45,733 nucleotides of DNA. It comes from Thermoplasmatales archaeon ex4484_6. GTDB taxonomy: Archaea > Thermoplasmatota > Penumbrarchaeia > Penumbrarchaeales > Penumbrarchaeaceae. Positions 31,641 through 41,000 of this stretch are shown here, one piece after another. The notes under the pieces were generated by a model. That model had not been told where the DNA came from. It saw only the letters and a list, made by a program, of their open reading frames with translations, and made no database searches. Location: assembly GCA_002254385.1 (NCBI GenBank), contig NJDO01000001.1:1-45733 (forward strand), in the 5' to 3' direction. Both the position numbers and the translations under genes were made by a program. How positions within the stretch are numbered: position 1 is the first letter of the stretch; each line of letters begins with the position of its first letter.

Positions 31641-34604
31641 ATGACTCGCTTCGTACCCGCAATCATAACGTCACTCGTCATAATGCTGCTTCTTCCTCCC
31701 GTCGCGGTCGGAAGGAGCTCCACCGAAGGCTCCCCTCTCGCCCTGGAGCCACTGGACGATCCGGAGCTTCCCCCCGTAGGTTTCTACAGGGGGGTGCTTC
31801 CCAATCCGCATCCCGGCCAGAGCTTCGAGGAGGTGTACGGGAACGTATCCCTCCATTCCCAGTTCGTCCCCGTTTGGGGAAAGCCATCTCCCTTCTACAA
31901 CATGTCCGACGACCTGTCCGGGAGCTGGGGATCCTATTTCGTTGACACACTGATCAGGGGAAACGGGATGTTCCCCCTAATCCACATGAATTTCTACGGG
32001 GCGGGGATGTCCCTCTCCACTCCTCCCGACCTGTCAGGAGCCGCGCTCAATGACACGTCGTGGAGGCAGAGGTACGTGGAGTCCGTGAAATCGGTGGTGA
32101 ACGCATCGAGACCCCTCTATCTATCGGTGGGGAACGAGGTGAACCGATGGTTCGAGACATACGGGCTGAACCGATCCGACGGAATGGGTTTCGAGCACTT
32201 CGTATCACTTTACAATGAGGTCTACGACTCGGTGAAATCCCTCTCACCGGGAACCATAGTCTTCTGCACCTTCGCAAGGGAAATTGTCGCGGAGCACAGG
32301 GAAGCCAACATGTCCGTTCTTTCCCTTTTCGACCCGTCAAGGCTGGACATGCTAGTACTGACGACGTATCCTTACTCCGTCCAGGGGATCAACAGCGTCT
32401 CCGACATACCCGATGATTACTATTCGTCCGCATTCGATAACATCGCTGACATGCCGTTCGGCCTGTCAGAGGCGGCATGGCCCTCGCTCTCCCAGTTCGG
32501 AGGGGAGGACGGACAGGTGAGCTTCATCGAGAACATGACGGGGAGGCTCACCCTGGACCAGGGTCTTGACATGAAGCTTCTGGGGTGGCCGTGGCTCCAC
32601 GACATAGGTCCCGCCGACGCCACCGGACTGAGGTTCAGTGACGGGACGGCGAAGAAGGCACTCTCGGCATGGAAGATGAATGACCCCCCCTCTTTCGTTC
32701 CCGGGAACAGAACAATCTCCCTGCCCGAGGATTTCGGATACTATGCCTACCCGCTGAACAATACGTTCTTCGATACCGACCCGGGGGATGAGCTCTCCTA
32801 CTTTCTGTGGAACGGGACGTCGTACACGAACCTGACCAACACCTCACTGTTCAGGGCAGAGATAAGGGGAGGCGAGCTTCTTCTTGGATCCCTGGAAAAT
32901 GTATCCGGGACCTACATGCTCCGCGTTATGGCCCGGGACAGGATGCGGGAGACCAACTGGACCTTCATTCAGGTCCGGGTCCTCGAGATCAACGATCCCC
33001 CCGCACTTCTCGATGGTCAGGGAAATGTCACATTCAACGAGGGTTTCACGCAGTTCATGGACCTGTCCCATCTCATAACCGACTGCGATGACGCGCTGTC
33101 CGAGCTCGAGATCACTGTCATTTCGGCCGAGCATCTGGTAACCATCATTCACATGACCCCGGACCCTTTCATGTACCTCTATTCGGAGGATCCGGAATGG
33201 TTCGGGGAGACCTCCCTTCTCCTTCGCGTTGTTGATACCGGCGGGGAGGGTGTCGTTCTGAACATCAGCGTGACCATACTGCCCGTGGAGGACGCTCCGG
33301 TCCTGATGATACCGAACGTGATAGACATGACCGAGGATGTCGGGAGGACATTGAACGTCTCCGCATGGTGGAGCGACCCCGACCCGGGTGAGGTCCTTGA
33401 GGTCACGGTCAATGTATCCGGCGGAAAAGTGGGACTGGAGCCCTATCTTGACATCGCGAACGGAACCATGGAACTTGTACCGGATCCGGATGTGTGGGGC
33501 ACATTTTTCCTGAATGTGACGGTTTCCGACGGCGAACTGAACACCACGGGAAGGATAGAGGTGAGGATAGAGGGTGTCAACGATCCGCCGAGAGCAGAGG
33601 ATCCGCCCCCCCTCCGACTTGTTGAGGATGAGACATACCTCTTCGATCTGGATTCCATCTCCCCGATCGACGTCGAGGGTGAAACGATATTCTTCTCCCT
33701 TGCAAACGGCTCGGATCTCATCCGTACCGTGAGCTTCCCGGAGAACGGGACCATGAAAATTGTACCGTTCCCGGACGATTTCGGGGCCGGGGAGCTCACG
33801 GTTTCCATGCGGGACGCGAGCGGGGGGATCGCATTTCTGGTATTCCATTTCAACATAACGGCCGTCAATGATCCCCCCTTTCTCATGACCCCCGAGAACT
33901 GGACCGTCTACCTGAAGAGGGGGGAGGAGAGAAGAATTGACCTTTCGGGATACCCGTTCATATTCGAGGATGTGGATGATGCCCCATCCGACCTGGTACT
34001 CCACTGCGGCAGCGGATGGTGCAGTGTCAACGGTTCATGGGTCACGATCCGCGTTCCCGAGTCAACGAACGTGAGCGATGTGAACATAAGCTTCCGGTTG
34101 GAGGACCCGTCCGGAGCGCTTTCCGAGATACGCTCCCTTCATCTTGTGGTGCTGGACCCACTCGTGGAGGGGCCGCAGCTTTCGATAGGGAACATGACGG
34201 TGGACCAGGATGGAGGGGACCTTATCGTTAGGGCGAACGGGGATGAGGGGCAGGAGATATGGGTGGTGGTAGTGCTCGGCAACGTGACCCTCTCGAGAAG
34301 GCTCGTGGAGGACGAGAACACTCCCGGTACCTATTATCTGAGGTGGAAGGACATCCCTATATCGGATGACGGGGATATCATCGTTTATCTGTCCCGGGAG
34401 GAGGGAGGAGAGAACGATTCTCCCCTGGAACCTCTGGTTTTCGGCTTCCATGCTCGTGAGATCGTGGAGGACGGAAACGGAGGCGGGTCTGATACCGGCC
34501 GGGTCTGGTTGGTGTATCTGGGCATCGCCCTACTGTTGCTGATAGTAATGTTCTTCATACTCAGATACAGGTCTCCCAGGGAGGATGTGACCTCGGAGGA
34601 GTGA
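31641..34604 (+). CDS. Anchored secreted glycosidase-like protein: clan GH-A-type barrel plus cadherin-like repeats
   Basis: 987 residues from ATG 31641; the frame is open for 190 codons more, but only over the divergent gene. Signal peptide 1-24. Residues of about 45-345 look like a TIM-barrel glycosidase of clan GH-A: LSVGNEVNRWFE places Asn165-Glu166 at the end of strand 4 (acid/base), PFGLSEAAWPS places Glu277 at strand 7 (nucleophile), and GWPWLHD supplies strand-8 tryptophans. About five cadherin-like beta-sandwich repeats follow, bounded by INDPP/VEDAPV/VNDPP motifs (about 350-900), then a transmembrane helix (about 952-974) and a short tail ending in SEE. It should cleave a polysaccharide outside the cell; the substrate is unknown. 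Many N-x-S/T sites are present. Confidence 0.78.
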   Translation: MTRFVPAIITSLVIMLLLPPVAVGRSSTEGSPLALEPLDDPELPPVGFYRGVLPNPHPGQSFEEVYGNVSLHSQFVPVWGKPSPFYNMSDDLSGSWGSYFVDTLIRGNGMFPLIHMNFYGAGMSLSTPPDLSGAALNDTSWRQRYVESVKSVVNASRPLYLSVGNEVNRWFETYGLNRSDGMGFEHFVSLYNEVYDSVKSLSPGTIVFCTFAREIVAEHREANMSVLSLFDPSRLDMLVLTTYPYSVQGINSVSDIPDDYYSSAFDNIADMPFGLSEAAWPSLSQFGGEDGQVSFIENMTGRLTLDQGLDMKLLGWPWLHDIGPADATGLRFSDGTAKKALSAWKMNDPPSFVPGNRTISLPEDFGYYAYPLNNTFFDTDPGDELSYFLWNGTSYTNLTNTSLFRAEIRGGELLLGSLENVSGTYMLRVMARDRMRETNWTFIQVRVLEINDPPALLDGQGNVTFNEGFTQFMDLSHLITDCDDALSELEITVISAEHLVTIIHMTPDPFMYLYSEDPEWFGETSLLLRVVDTGGEGVVLNISVTILPVEDAPVLMIPNVIDMTEDVGRTLNVSAWWSDPDPGEVLEVTVNVSGGKVGLEPYLDIANGTMELVPDPDVWGTFFLNVTVSDGELNTTGRIEVRIEGVNDPPRAEDPPPLRLVEDETYLFDLDSISPIDVEGETIFFSLANGSDLIRTVSFPENGTMKIVPFPDDFGAGELTVSMRDASGGIAFLVFHFNITAVNDPPFLMTPENWTVYLKRGEERRIDLSGYPFIFEDVDDAPSDLVLHCGSGWCSVNGSWVTIRVPESTNVSDVNISFRLEDPSGALSEIRSLHLVVLDPLVEGPQLSIGNMTVDQDGGDLIVRANGDEGQEIWVVVVLGNVTLSRRLVEDENTPGTYYLRWKDIPISDDGDIIVYLSREEGGENDSPLEPLVFGFHAREIVEDGNGGGSDTGRVWLVYLGIALLLLIVMFFILRYRSPREDVTSEE

Positions 34605-34661
34605 GAACCCGGGATCGGATTGACAGGTCTCATCATCGGGGAGGAAGTATCGCGCCGATCT

Positions 34662-35486
34662 CTACTTGATGTAGCTGAGGGTGTAGCTTCCCCTGATATC
34701 GAATCCCCTGTCGGAGAAGCTGTACTCCACCCATTTATTGGACTTCACCCCTTCGAGCCCCTTGACCATGATGAAGTATCTTCCCATCTCCTCCTTCAAC
34801 GTGAGGCTTCCGTCAACGGAGTTCTCTATCGCGCTGATCTCCTCCTGCTTGTGGATTCCTCCCGCAAGATCGAAGATGGCAATACCATTGTATGCCTTTA
34901 TCTTCGTCGAGATGGCGTTTACGAAATCGATGGTCCTGTTCAGGCCGTGGGTCCTGAGTATGGATGAGAGCGAATCGAATATGACCCTGTGGTAGAAGTA
35001 GTTCTCGCTGTAGGTGCTTTCGAATCTCTCGATGGCCTTCGAAAGAGCCTCCAGGTCGCCAACGCCTTTCAGGTAAAGTGCGAAAGGGTTCTTCCCCATC
35101 AGTCCGACGGTCTTGGCGTGACAGTCCACGTATGAGACCAGGCCCGCCCTTTCGCGGTCCTCCAGCTTGGGGTCCATCTCCACGATCCTCTTCCTGAACT
35201 TTGACGTTGTATAGTGTGTCAGAACGATCAGGGACGGAATGCCGAACCTGATACCCTCCGCGATGAACTGGGTCAGAAGAACATCCTTTCCGATGAAGGC
35301 GGGTCCCTGAAGAACCGACACGGTCCTGAAGGGAAATCCTCCACCCATGAGATCATCCAGCCTTCTGCCGCCGCTTCCGGCCTTTCTGGCCTTTCCGGCG
35401 GCCTTCTTCACCTTTCTCACAGGTTTTCCTGGATTTCCCTGGTTCGGGTTCATCCGGTCCATGTTCCCACTCTGTCCTGCATGCAT
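34662..35486 (-). CDS. KaiC/RAD55-like RecA-superfamily ATPase with altered Walker A
   Basis: 274 residues. After a Lys/Arg-rich N-terminal tail (20-42), a KaiC-like RecA core starts at GGRRLDDLMGGGFP. The P-loop reads GPAFIGKD (61-68): the Walker A lysine (Lys67) is kept, but the next residue, normally Thr or Ser, is Asp68. A Walker B-like RVIFDSLSSIL follows. Archaeal relatives act in signalling and motility or as regulators, sometimes without ATP hydrolysis. The Asp could perturb Mg coordination, so nucleotide binding without turnover is possible. A minus-strand TATA-like ATTATATAGT lies at 35555-35564, giving a leader of about 50 bases. It is convergent with the glycosidase-like gene. Confidence 0.82.
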   Translation of the reverse strand: MHAGQSGNMDRMNPNQGNPGKPVRKVKKAAGKARKAGSGGRRLDDLMGGGFPFRTVSVLQGPAFIGKDVLLTQFIAEGIRFGIPSLIVLTHYTTSKFRKRIVEMDPKLEDRERAGLVSYVDCHAKTVGLMGKNPFALYLKGVGDLEALSKAIERFESTYSENYFYHRVIFDSLSSILRTHGLNRTIDFVNAISTKIKAYNGIAIFDLAGGIHKQEEISAIENSVDGSLTLKEEMGRYFIMVKGLEGVKSNKWVEYSFSDRGFDIRGSYTLSYIK

Positions 35487-35604
35487 CCTGATGCCTCTAC
35501 ATCATCACTCCTGCTGAGGGTATCATCCATGCGATATTTCATCAACGGGAGGTTACTATATAATCATAACGAGAAAATTCCATGTGGTGTGGAATATCGT
35601 TAGA

Positions 35605-36618
35605 TTACTGGATTCCCAATGCCTTGTTTGTTTTTTCTATGGATTCCATGTTGTCCTCGGTGATCCTGAACATTGCCCTGATGCAGTCGATGTTCTCCGG
35701 AACAACGTCGGATTCCTGGTGAATGGCCTGATAATAGTATAGATGATCTCCGACGACATGCACTCCATCCTTCCAGACGATTATCTCGTTCAGATCCGAT
35801 CTTTCCCTGAGAAGGTCCCTTGCCATCTCCATTATCTGGGCCGTGGATTCGATGCCTTCTCCCCCGTTCACGAATCTCACCCTGGGGGTTTCTTCCCATA
35901 TGGAAAGGACCTCCTCCGTGGAGGACTCCCTCTTCAACCTGACGACGATCGAATGCAGATGCATGAGGGTTGTGGGAACCGCAACGGCCATCGTGTCGAT
36001 GTCGATGCCGTGAATGACTGTCTTCAGGTCAGGGCCGTGATGCGATGGTACCTTGAGGACGGGGACTATGGCGTTCACGGGCCCCTTCTTCGAATTGTTC
36101 GGGTCCGGCCCCCTTCTGACCATGGTGGCGTAGACCTTATCGATCCCGATCCTGTCGAAGATGGGATAGAGCGTCCTTGTCAATCCCGTTGTATTGCAGG
36201 ATACCACCCTCGTGTGGTCGACACCCAGATTCTCGCTGTAATTGGAGAGGGCGTTGAAGGACATGCCGATCATCCCGTGTTTCTCCCCTCCCTGGAATAT
36301 CGATTTCACACCGGCCTTCCTGTATGTTTCCAGATGCTCCGCTCCCTTCTTTCCGGGGGTGCAGTCCACGACGACATCGCATTTGCCGAGAAGATCGCTC
36401 AGCGTCCCCTTGATGGGAATCCCCGTATCCTCGAACCTCTTCAGGTTCTCATCGATGGCGCAGTAGAGATCATAACCCTTGTCGATGGCCATTCCAGCCT
36501 CGTAGGTGGGTCTTGTCTTTGTCACTCCCACGATCTCCATATCATCCTGCTTCGATACGGCATCCGCAACCCTTTTTCCGATCGTACCATACCCGTTGAC
36601 AGCAACCTTGATGGTCAA
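35605..36618 (-). CDS. gap: Archaeal type II glyceraldehyde-3-phosphate dehydrogenase
   Basis: 337 residues, the usual length. Rossmann start VAVNGYGTIGKRVADAV, archaeal-type IFQGGEKHGMIG, and the catalytic cysteine Cys141 in VVSCNTTGL with the downstream MVRRGPDPNNSKKGP loop identify the archaeal class of phosphorylating NAD(P)-dependent GAPDH (glyceraldehyde-3-phosphate + Pi to 1,3-bisphosphoglycerate). It is central to gluconeogenesis and the lower glycolytic branch. The start is TTG at 36618; no ATG or GTG is in frame, the overlapping ATG ends at once, and GGTGATGA lies just upstream. The minus-strand TATA element TTTATAT is at 36651-36657. Single gene, divergent from the surface-protein block on the right. 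Confidence 0.96.
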   Translation of the reverse strand: MTIKVAVNGYGTIGKRVADAVSKQDDMEIVGVTKTRPTYEAGMAIDKGYDLYCAIDENLKRFEDTGIPIKGTLSDLLGKCDVVVDCTPGKKGAEHLETYRKAGVKSIFQGGEKHGMIGMSFNALSNYSENLGVDHTRVVSCNTTGLTRTLYPIFDRIGIDKVYATMVRRGPDPNNSKKGPVNAIVPVLKVPSHHGPDLKTVIHGIDIDTMAVAVPTTLMHLHSIVVRLKRESSTEEVLSIWEETPRVRFVNGGEGIESTAQIMEMARDLLRERSDLNEIIVWKDGVHVVGDHLYYYQAIHQESDVVPENIDCIRAMFRITEDNMESIEKTNKALGIQ

Positions 36619-36650
36619 TTCATCACCACTTACCCTTATTCGGGACCCCG

Positions 36651-36657
36651 ATATAAA
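36651..36657 (-). promoter_or_regulatory. TATA box of the GAPDH gene
   Basis: On the minus strand this reads TTTATAT (within CGTTTATATCGG), about 36 bases from the TTG start, leaving a short leader that includes GGTGATGA. Confidence 0.6.
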
Positions 36658-36786
36658 CGTATTCCAGGCGGGGTGAGGAGACCGATCTCACTTTGAGCGG
36701 ATCCATGACGGATGCGGCATGGGAACCCGCCGGGAACATCCGTGAGGCAAGAAAGCTTTATCCGGGGAAGGGTTCATGTAAGGAGG

Positions 36787-38001
36787 ATGACACGTTCTCC
36801 CGTTCGGCGGTCCGGAAGCAGTGTTCGCATTACGATAACCGTGTCCTTCCTCCTCGCCGTCCTCGCTTCTGTCCTGTTCCTTTGCACATCCCCCTCGGAA
36901 GGTCATGCTCCGTCGGACATGGAGCTCGAGTACGATTACGGGTCCCAGGTGCTCTCCGTTACCATCACTCACACTACACCCGCACCTTCCTCGCATTACG
37001 TGGAAACGGTGGACGTCTACCGGAACGACATCCTCGTTCTGGAAGAGCATTACGACAGTCAGCCGGATCCCAGGACGTTCACCTACGAGTACGAGGTGAC
37101 CGCGGTCGACGGGGACATTCTCAGGGTTCATGCAGAATGCAGCATTCAGGGGTCCATCGAGGATGAGATAACCGTTGAAGGACCCAGGGAATACATGTAT
37201 CTCTCCGTCAATCCCACCCCGGAGGAGGTGGAGATGGGTTCCGAACTCGATCTGACCGTCAACATCTACACCGAAGAGGATGACATGCCCCTGGATGGCG
37301 TATCCGTCATCCCCCGGGTGGATTTGGGCCTTGTTTCAGAGGTTTCCGAACTGGGCCTCGGGGGGTACGCTTTCACATATTCGGCTCCGGATCTGGAGTC
37401 GGAGGATATAGAGGTCCTTAACCTCTCATGCACGAAGAACGGTTACCATCCCCTCTATTTCGAAATATCGTTCGATCTGGTCCTTTCGATCGATGATTCG
37501 AGAAAGATAGAGATAGCAATGGACCCCTGGATCTACGGCATCGATGAGGGAGAGACGAGGGAGATCAACGTCGTGGTGACTGCAGGAGGCGAACCTCTGG
37601 ACATAGGAACGCTGGATGTGGATTATTCCAAGGGCTCCCTCGATGTTGAGAAGATCGGTGTGGGGATGTTCAGATTGACCTACGAGGCCGCTCATGTGGA
37701 TGCCGATACCTCGGCCTTCATCAGGGTCTCTGCATCAATGATTGGTTACAGGTCCGACGAGAGAAGAATGGAGTTCGTCATCAGGGACACGGGCAGCACC
37801 GGGGAGGAACCTGCGGATGGCGGGGGTCCGGCCCCTTACACATGGGGGTTGGTCGCTTTGGCGGCCGGAGCCATACTGGTCACGGCATCCCTGGTATTCC
37901 TGATATATTCAAAAAGGAAGGGCAGAGGGCCGCCCGGTGAGAAGAGAGGAGGACGTGTCTATGAGGCTGTCGAGGTGGAGGAGGTCCAGGAAGACTCCTG
38001 A
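36787..38001 (+). CDS. Anchored surface protein with superoxide-reductase-like N-terminal domain
   Basis: 404 residues from ATG 36787, about 27 bases from a TATA-like CTTTATCC; an upstream in-frame ATG at 36712 would add 25 residues before the signal peptide (SFLLAVLASVLFLC). Residues of about 45-130 resemble the desulfoferrodoxin/superoxide reductase iron domain: ITHTTPAPSSHYVETVDV places two His (62, 70) like the P-E-HYI ligand pair, and VHAECSIQG places Cys118 like the C-N-L-H ligand pair, though the final His is replaced by Gln121. Two Ig-like regions follow, then one transmembrane helix (about 352-375) and a tail ending in acidic residues. With one ligand missing it may be a structural or binding version. 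The SOR assignment is fold-level inference from short motifs. Confidence 0.6.
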   Translation: MTRSPVRRSGSSVRITITVSFLLAVLASVLFLCTSPSEGHAPSDMELEYDYGSQVLSVTITHTTPAPSSHYVETVDVYRNDILVLEEHYDSQPDPRTFTYEYEVTAVDGDILRVHAECSIQGSIEDEITVEGPREYMYLSVNPTPEEVEMGSELDLTVNIYTEEDDMPLDGVSVIPRVDLGLVSEVSELGLGGYAFTYSAPDLESEDIEVLNLSCTKNGYHPLYFEISFDLVLSIDDSRKIEIAMDPWIYGIDEGETREINVVVTAGGEPLDIGTLDVDYSKGSLDVEKIGVGMFRLTYEAAHVDADTSAFIRVSASMIGYRSDERRMEFVIRDTGSTGEEPADGGGPAPYTWGLVALAAGAILVTASLVFLIYSKRKGRGPPGEKRGGRVYEAVEVEEVQEDS

Positions 38002-38091
38002 AGGATTGATCATGCAGAATATCAGCAAAGGATTAAATCGGAGATGTACGGATGTACAGATATGTGCCGTCAGGAGGAGGTGTGAGAGCGG

Positions 38092-41000
38092 ATGAGAGTT
38101 CTTTCCATGATGCCAGTGGCCCTTGTCCTCGTTCTCATGTCTCAGAGCACTCTCTCCCTGGGAATTGAGAGATCCCCGGCCGTGGAGGCTCCCCTGTCCG
38201 TATGCTTCGATAATTCCCCGCTCGTGGTGGAAGAGGTCCCGATACAGATAAACAGCGACGTGGAACTCTCTGATGAGGCTTCGGAGAGAGGATGGCGCGG
38301 GAAGGGGACGGTTGACGACCCGTACATCATCAGCAACATCACCCTGGATGTCAGGGGGAAGAACAGGGGTGTGTTCATAGGGAACACAACATCCCACATT
38401 CTTGTTCTGAACTGCTCGATCACGGGTGTGCGGGATGAGGAGCAGTACAAGGGTGCAGGTCTGTGGCTGGTGAATGTTTCACATGTTACAGTGCAAAACT
38501 GCACGGTCTTCGGAAATTACAATGGTATATTTGTGGAGGATTCCAACAACGTCACATTGACCCTTTCCACGATCAGAAACAACACCCGGATAGGAATATC
38601 TTTCGGGGGCCGTGACATCTCGATATCGAACAACAGCATATCCGGAAATCCGGAGGCGGGAATTACATCCATCGCATCCAGGCGGTGCACCATATCCGGA
38701 AATCTCGTATCGGGGTCCGGTTCCGGGTTCGGGGTGATCCTCTATGTCAAGGTATCGGAGATGGAGATATCCAACAATACGGTTTTTCGAAATGCGGGAG
38801 GCATCTGCGTCAGGGGAGATATCGACCTCGAGAACGGGACCTGTGCCATGATATCGAAGAACACCGTGGTGAACAACAGCGGTATGGGAATCTATTCGAC
38901 CTATGCCGAAAGGGTGTTCATCGACGGGAACATCGTCTCCGGGAATGACAAGGGTATAGTCACAGACATCATGGGCTCCGTAACTTCCAATACGGTGTCC
39001 AATTCCACCTCGGTCGGCATATCCGGGGGAGAGAAAACCAGAATTATCCTTAATCGGGTCTTCGGTGTGGGTGGTCCCGGTATCAGTATTTTCGGGAGGT
39101 ATAATGAGGTCCTGTATAATGTGATCACGAACTGCTCCGGCAGCGGCATCAGGGCGATGGCAGGGAGCTCGAACGTGGATTTCAACGTGATATCCACGTG
39201 CGGCGGGAACGGCATCTACGTGGAATCCCGGAACGTATCCCTCTCCGGGAACCTGATGACCGGATGCCGCGGATGCGGTCTCAGCCTGTCAGGTATCGGT
39301 CACCATACCGACGGGAACGTGATCTCGGAAAACGGCGGCCCCGGGATCCATCTCATATCGGGGAATGACATCGTCCTTGAAGCCGATCATGTTTTCGAGA
39401 ACAGGGGGAAGGGGCTTTCCGTCGTTGACGCTTCCAATCTCACACTGCGCCGCGTGGACCTGCATGACAATGACGGGGCCGGGATACATGTCGTGAACGC
39501 ATCCCGGGTGGAATTCGATAACGTGTCCAGTTCCTTCAATACGGGTTCAGGCATCATCGTTGGCAACGGCACCGATGTAACATTTCGGGGATGCAGGATA
39601 TTCTCATCCGGGAACGGCATAATGGTCGGAACCGGGGGGGATCTGAATATTTTTGGTTGTTTCTTTTTCGACCTCGAGGCGGGACTCGTGATCACCCGGG
39701 CTTCCTCGCTCGAGATGTCGAGGAACATGTTCCAGGGCTGCGGTGTATACATTTCAAGTGAGAATCTCTCCTTCCTGGAAAGTGCCAGGGTTGACGGAAC
39801 GAACCTCGTGAACGGCAGGAAGCTCTATCTCGTGAACAGCTCCTATCCCGATGACAGCATTCCCGTCGATGCCGGGCAGGTCATAGTTTTCGGAAGAAGC
39901 GGCATCATGATGGAAGGATTGAACCTTTCCCATTCCACCGTGGGTCTCATGAACGCGGGTGGAAACAACATAACGGTCCGGAACAGCTCGTTCGACCGCA
40001 ACCTCGTCGGAGTGCATTTCAGCGATGTCGGCGGTTTTCGGATCCGGGGATGCAGCTTTGTCCGGACGGGGATCGGTATGGAGACCACGGATTCCCGTAA
40101 TGGTCTGGTGGAGAGATGTTCCTTCAGGGAAGGGGAGGGTCCATCGCTCATCCTCGGGAACGCGACCCGAAATGTCGAGGTTCGCCGGAACCTGTTCCTC
40201 GGTTCCGTCGGCATCACGAGTTATGCCGTGTGGGCCGGAGGAGAGAACAATGTCATCTGGAACAATCAGTTCGTATACAACAGGGGTACGCGGGATGAGA
40301 ACGTGGAGTATCTTCATCAGTCCTATGATGAGGGGAACAACACCTGGTACCTGAACGGGACCGGTAACTACTGGAGGGATCTACATTGTCCGGATATCGA
40401 CGGGGACGGGCTGGTTGAAGCTGTCTATGCTATCGAAGGGCCCGAGATGAGATGGGACCTCTACCCCCTGTCGAGAAGTCCGCTGTTCGAACCTCCGTCA
40501 TTGAGGGTTCAGCCGCTGTCGGATTCCGGATCCGTGCTCCTGTCCTGGGAGAAGCCTGATCTCGAGGGATGGGCGGAGCTCAGGGGATACGGAATATACC
40601 GGATTGTGAACTTCTCCGATCCAGAGCTCATCTTCATCCCGGGGGGCGATTCGACGTCCTATCTGGATGATGAGGTGGAACCCGGGGTGACCTACGGATA
40701 TTCAATCTTTGCAAACAACAGTCTGGTAACTGGTGATAGATCTACTTACATCTCGGTCATGCTGGATACGTTTCCCCCCGATGTGCGGGTCATCTCCCCG
40801 GGTGACGGTGTGGTCATCGGTTCCGACACGGTTCTGGTGGAATGGGTGGGTTTCGACAACGAGAGCGACATCGATCATTACGAGCTGAGATTGGACTTCG
40901 GGGAGTGGTTGAGCAAGGGTCTCCTGACCGAGCATCGGTTCTTCGATCTCGGCGAGGGGATGCACACCATCGAACTGAGGGCCACCGATACGGCGGGACA

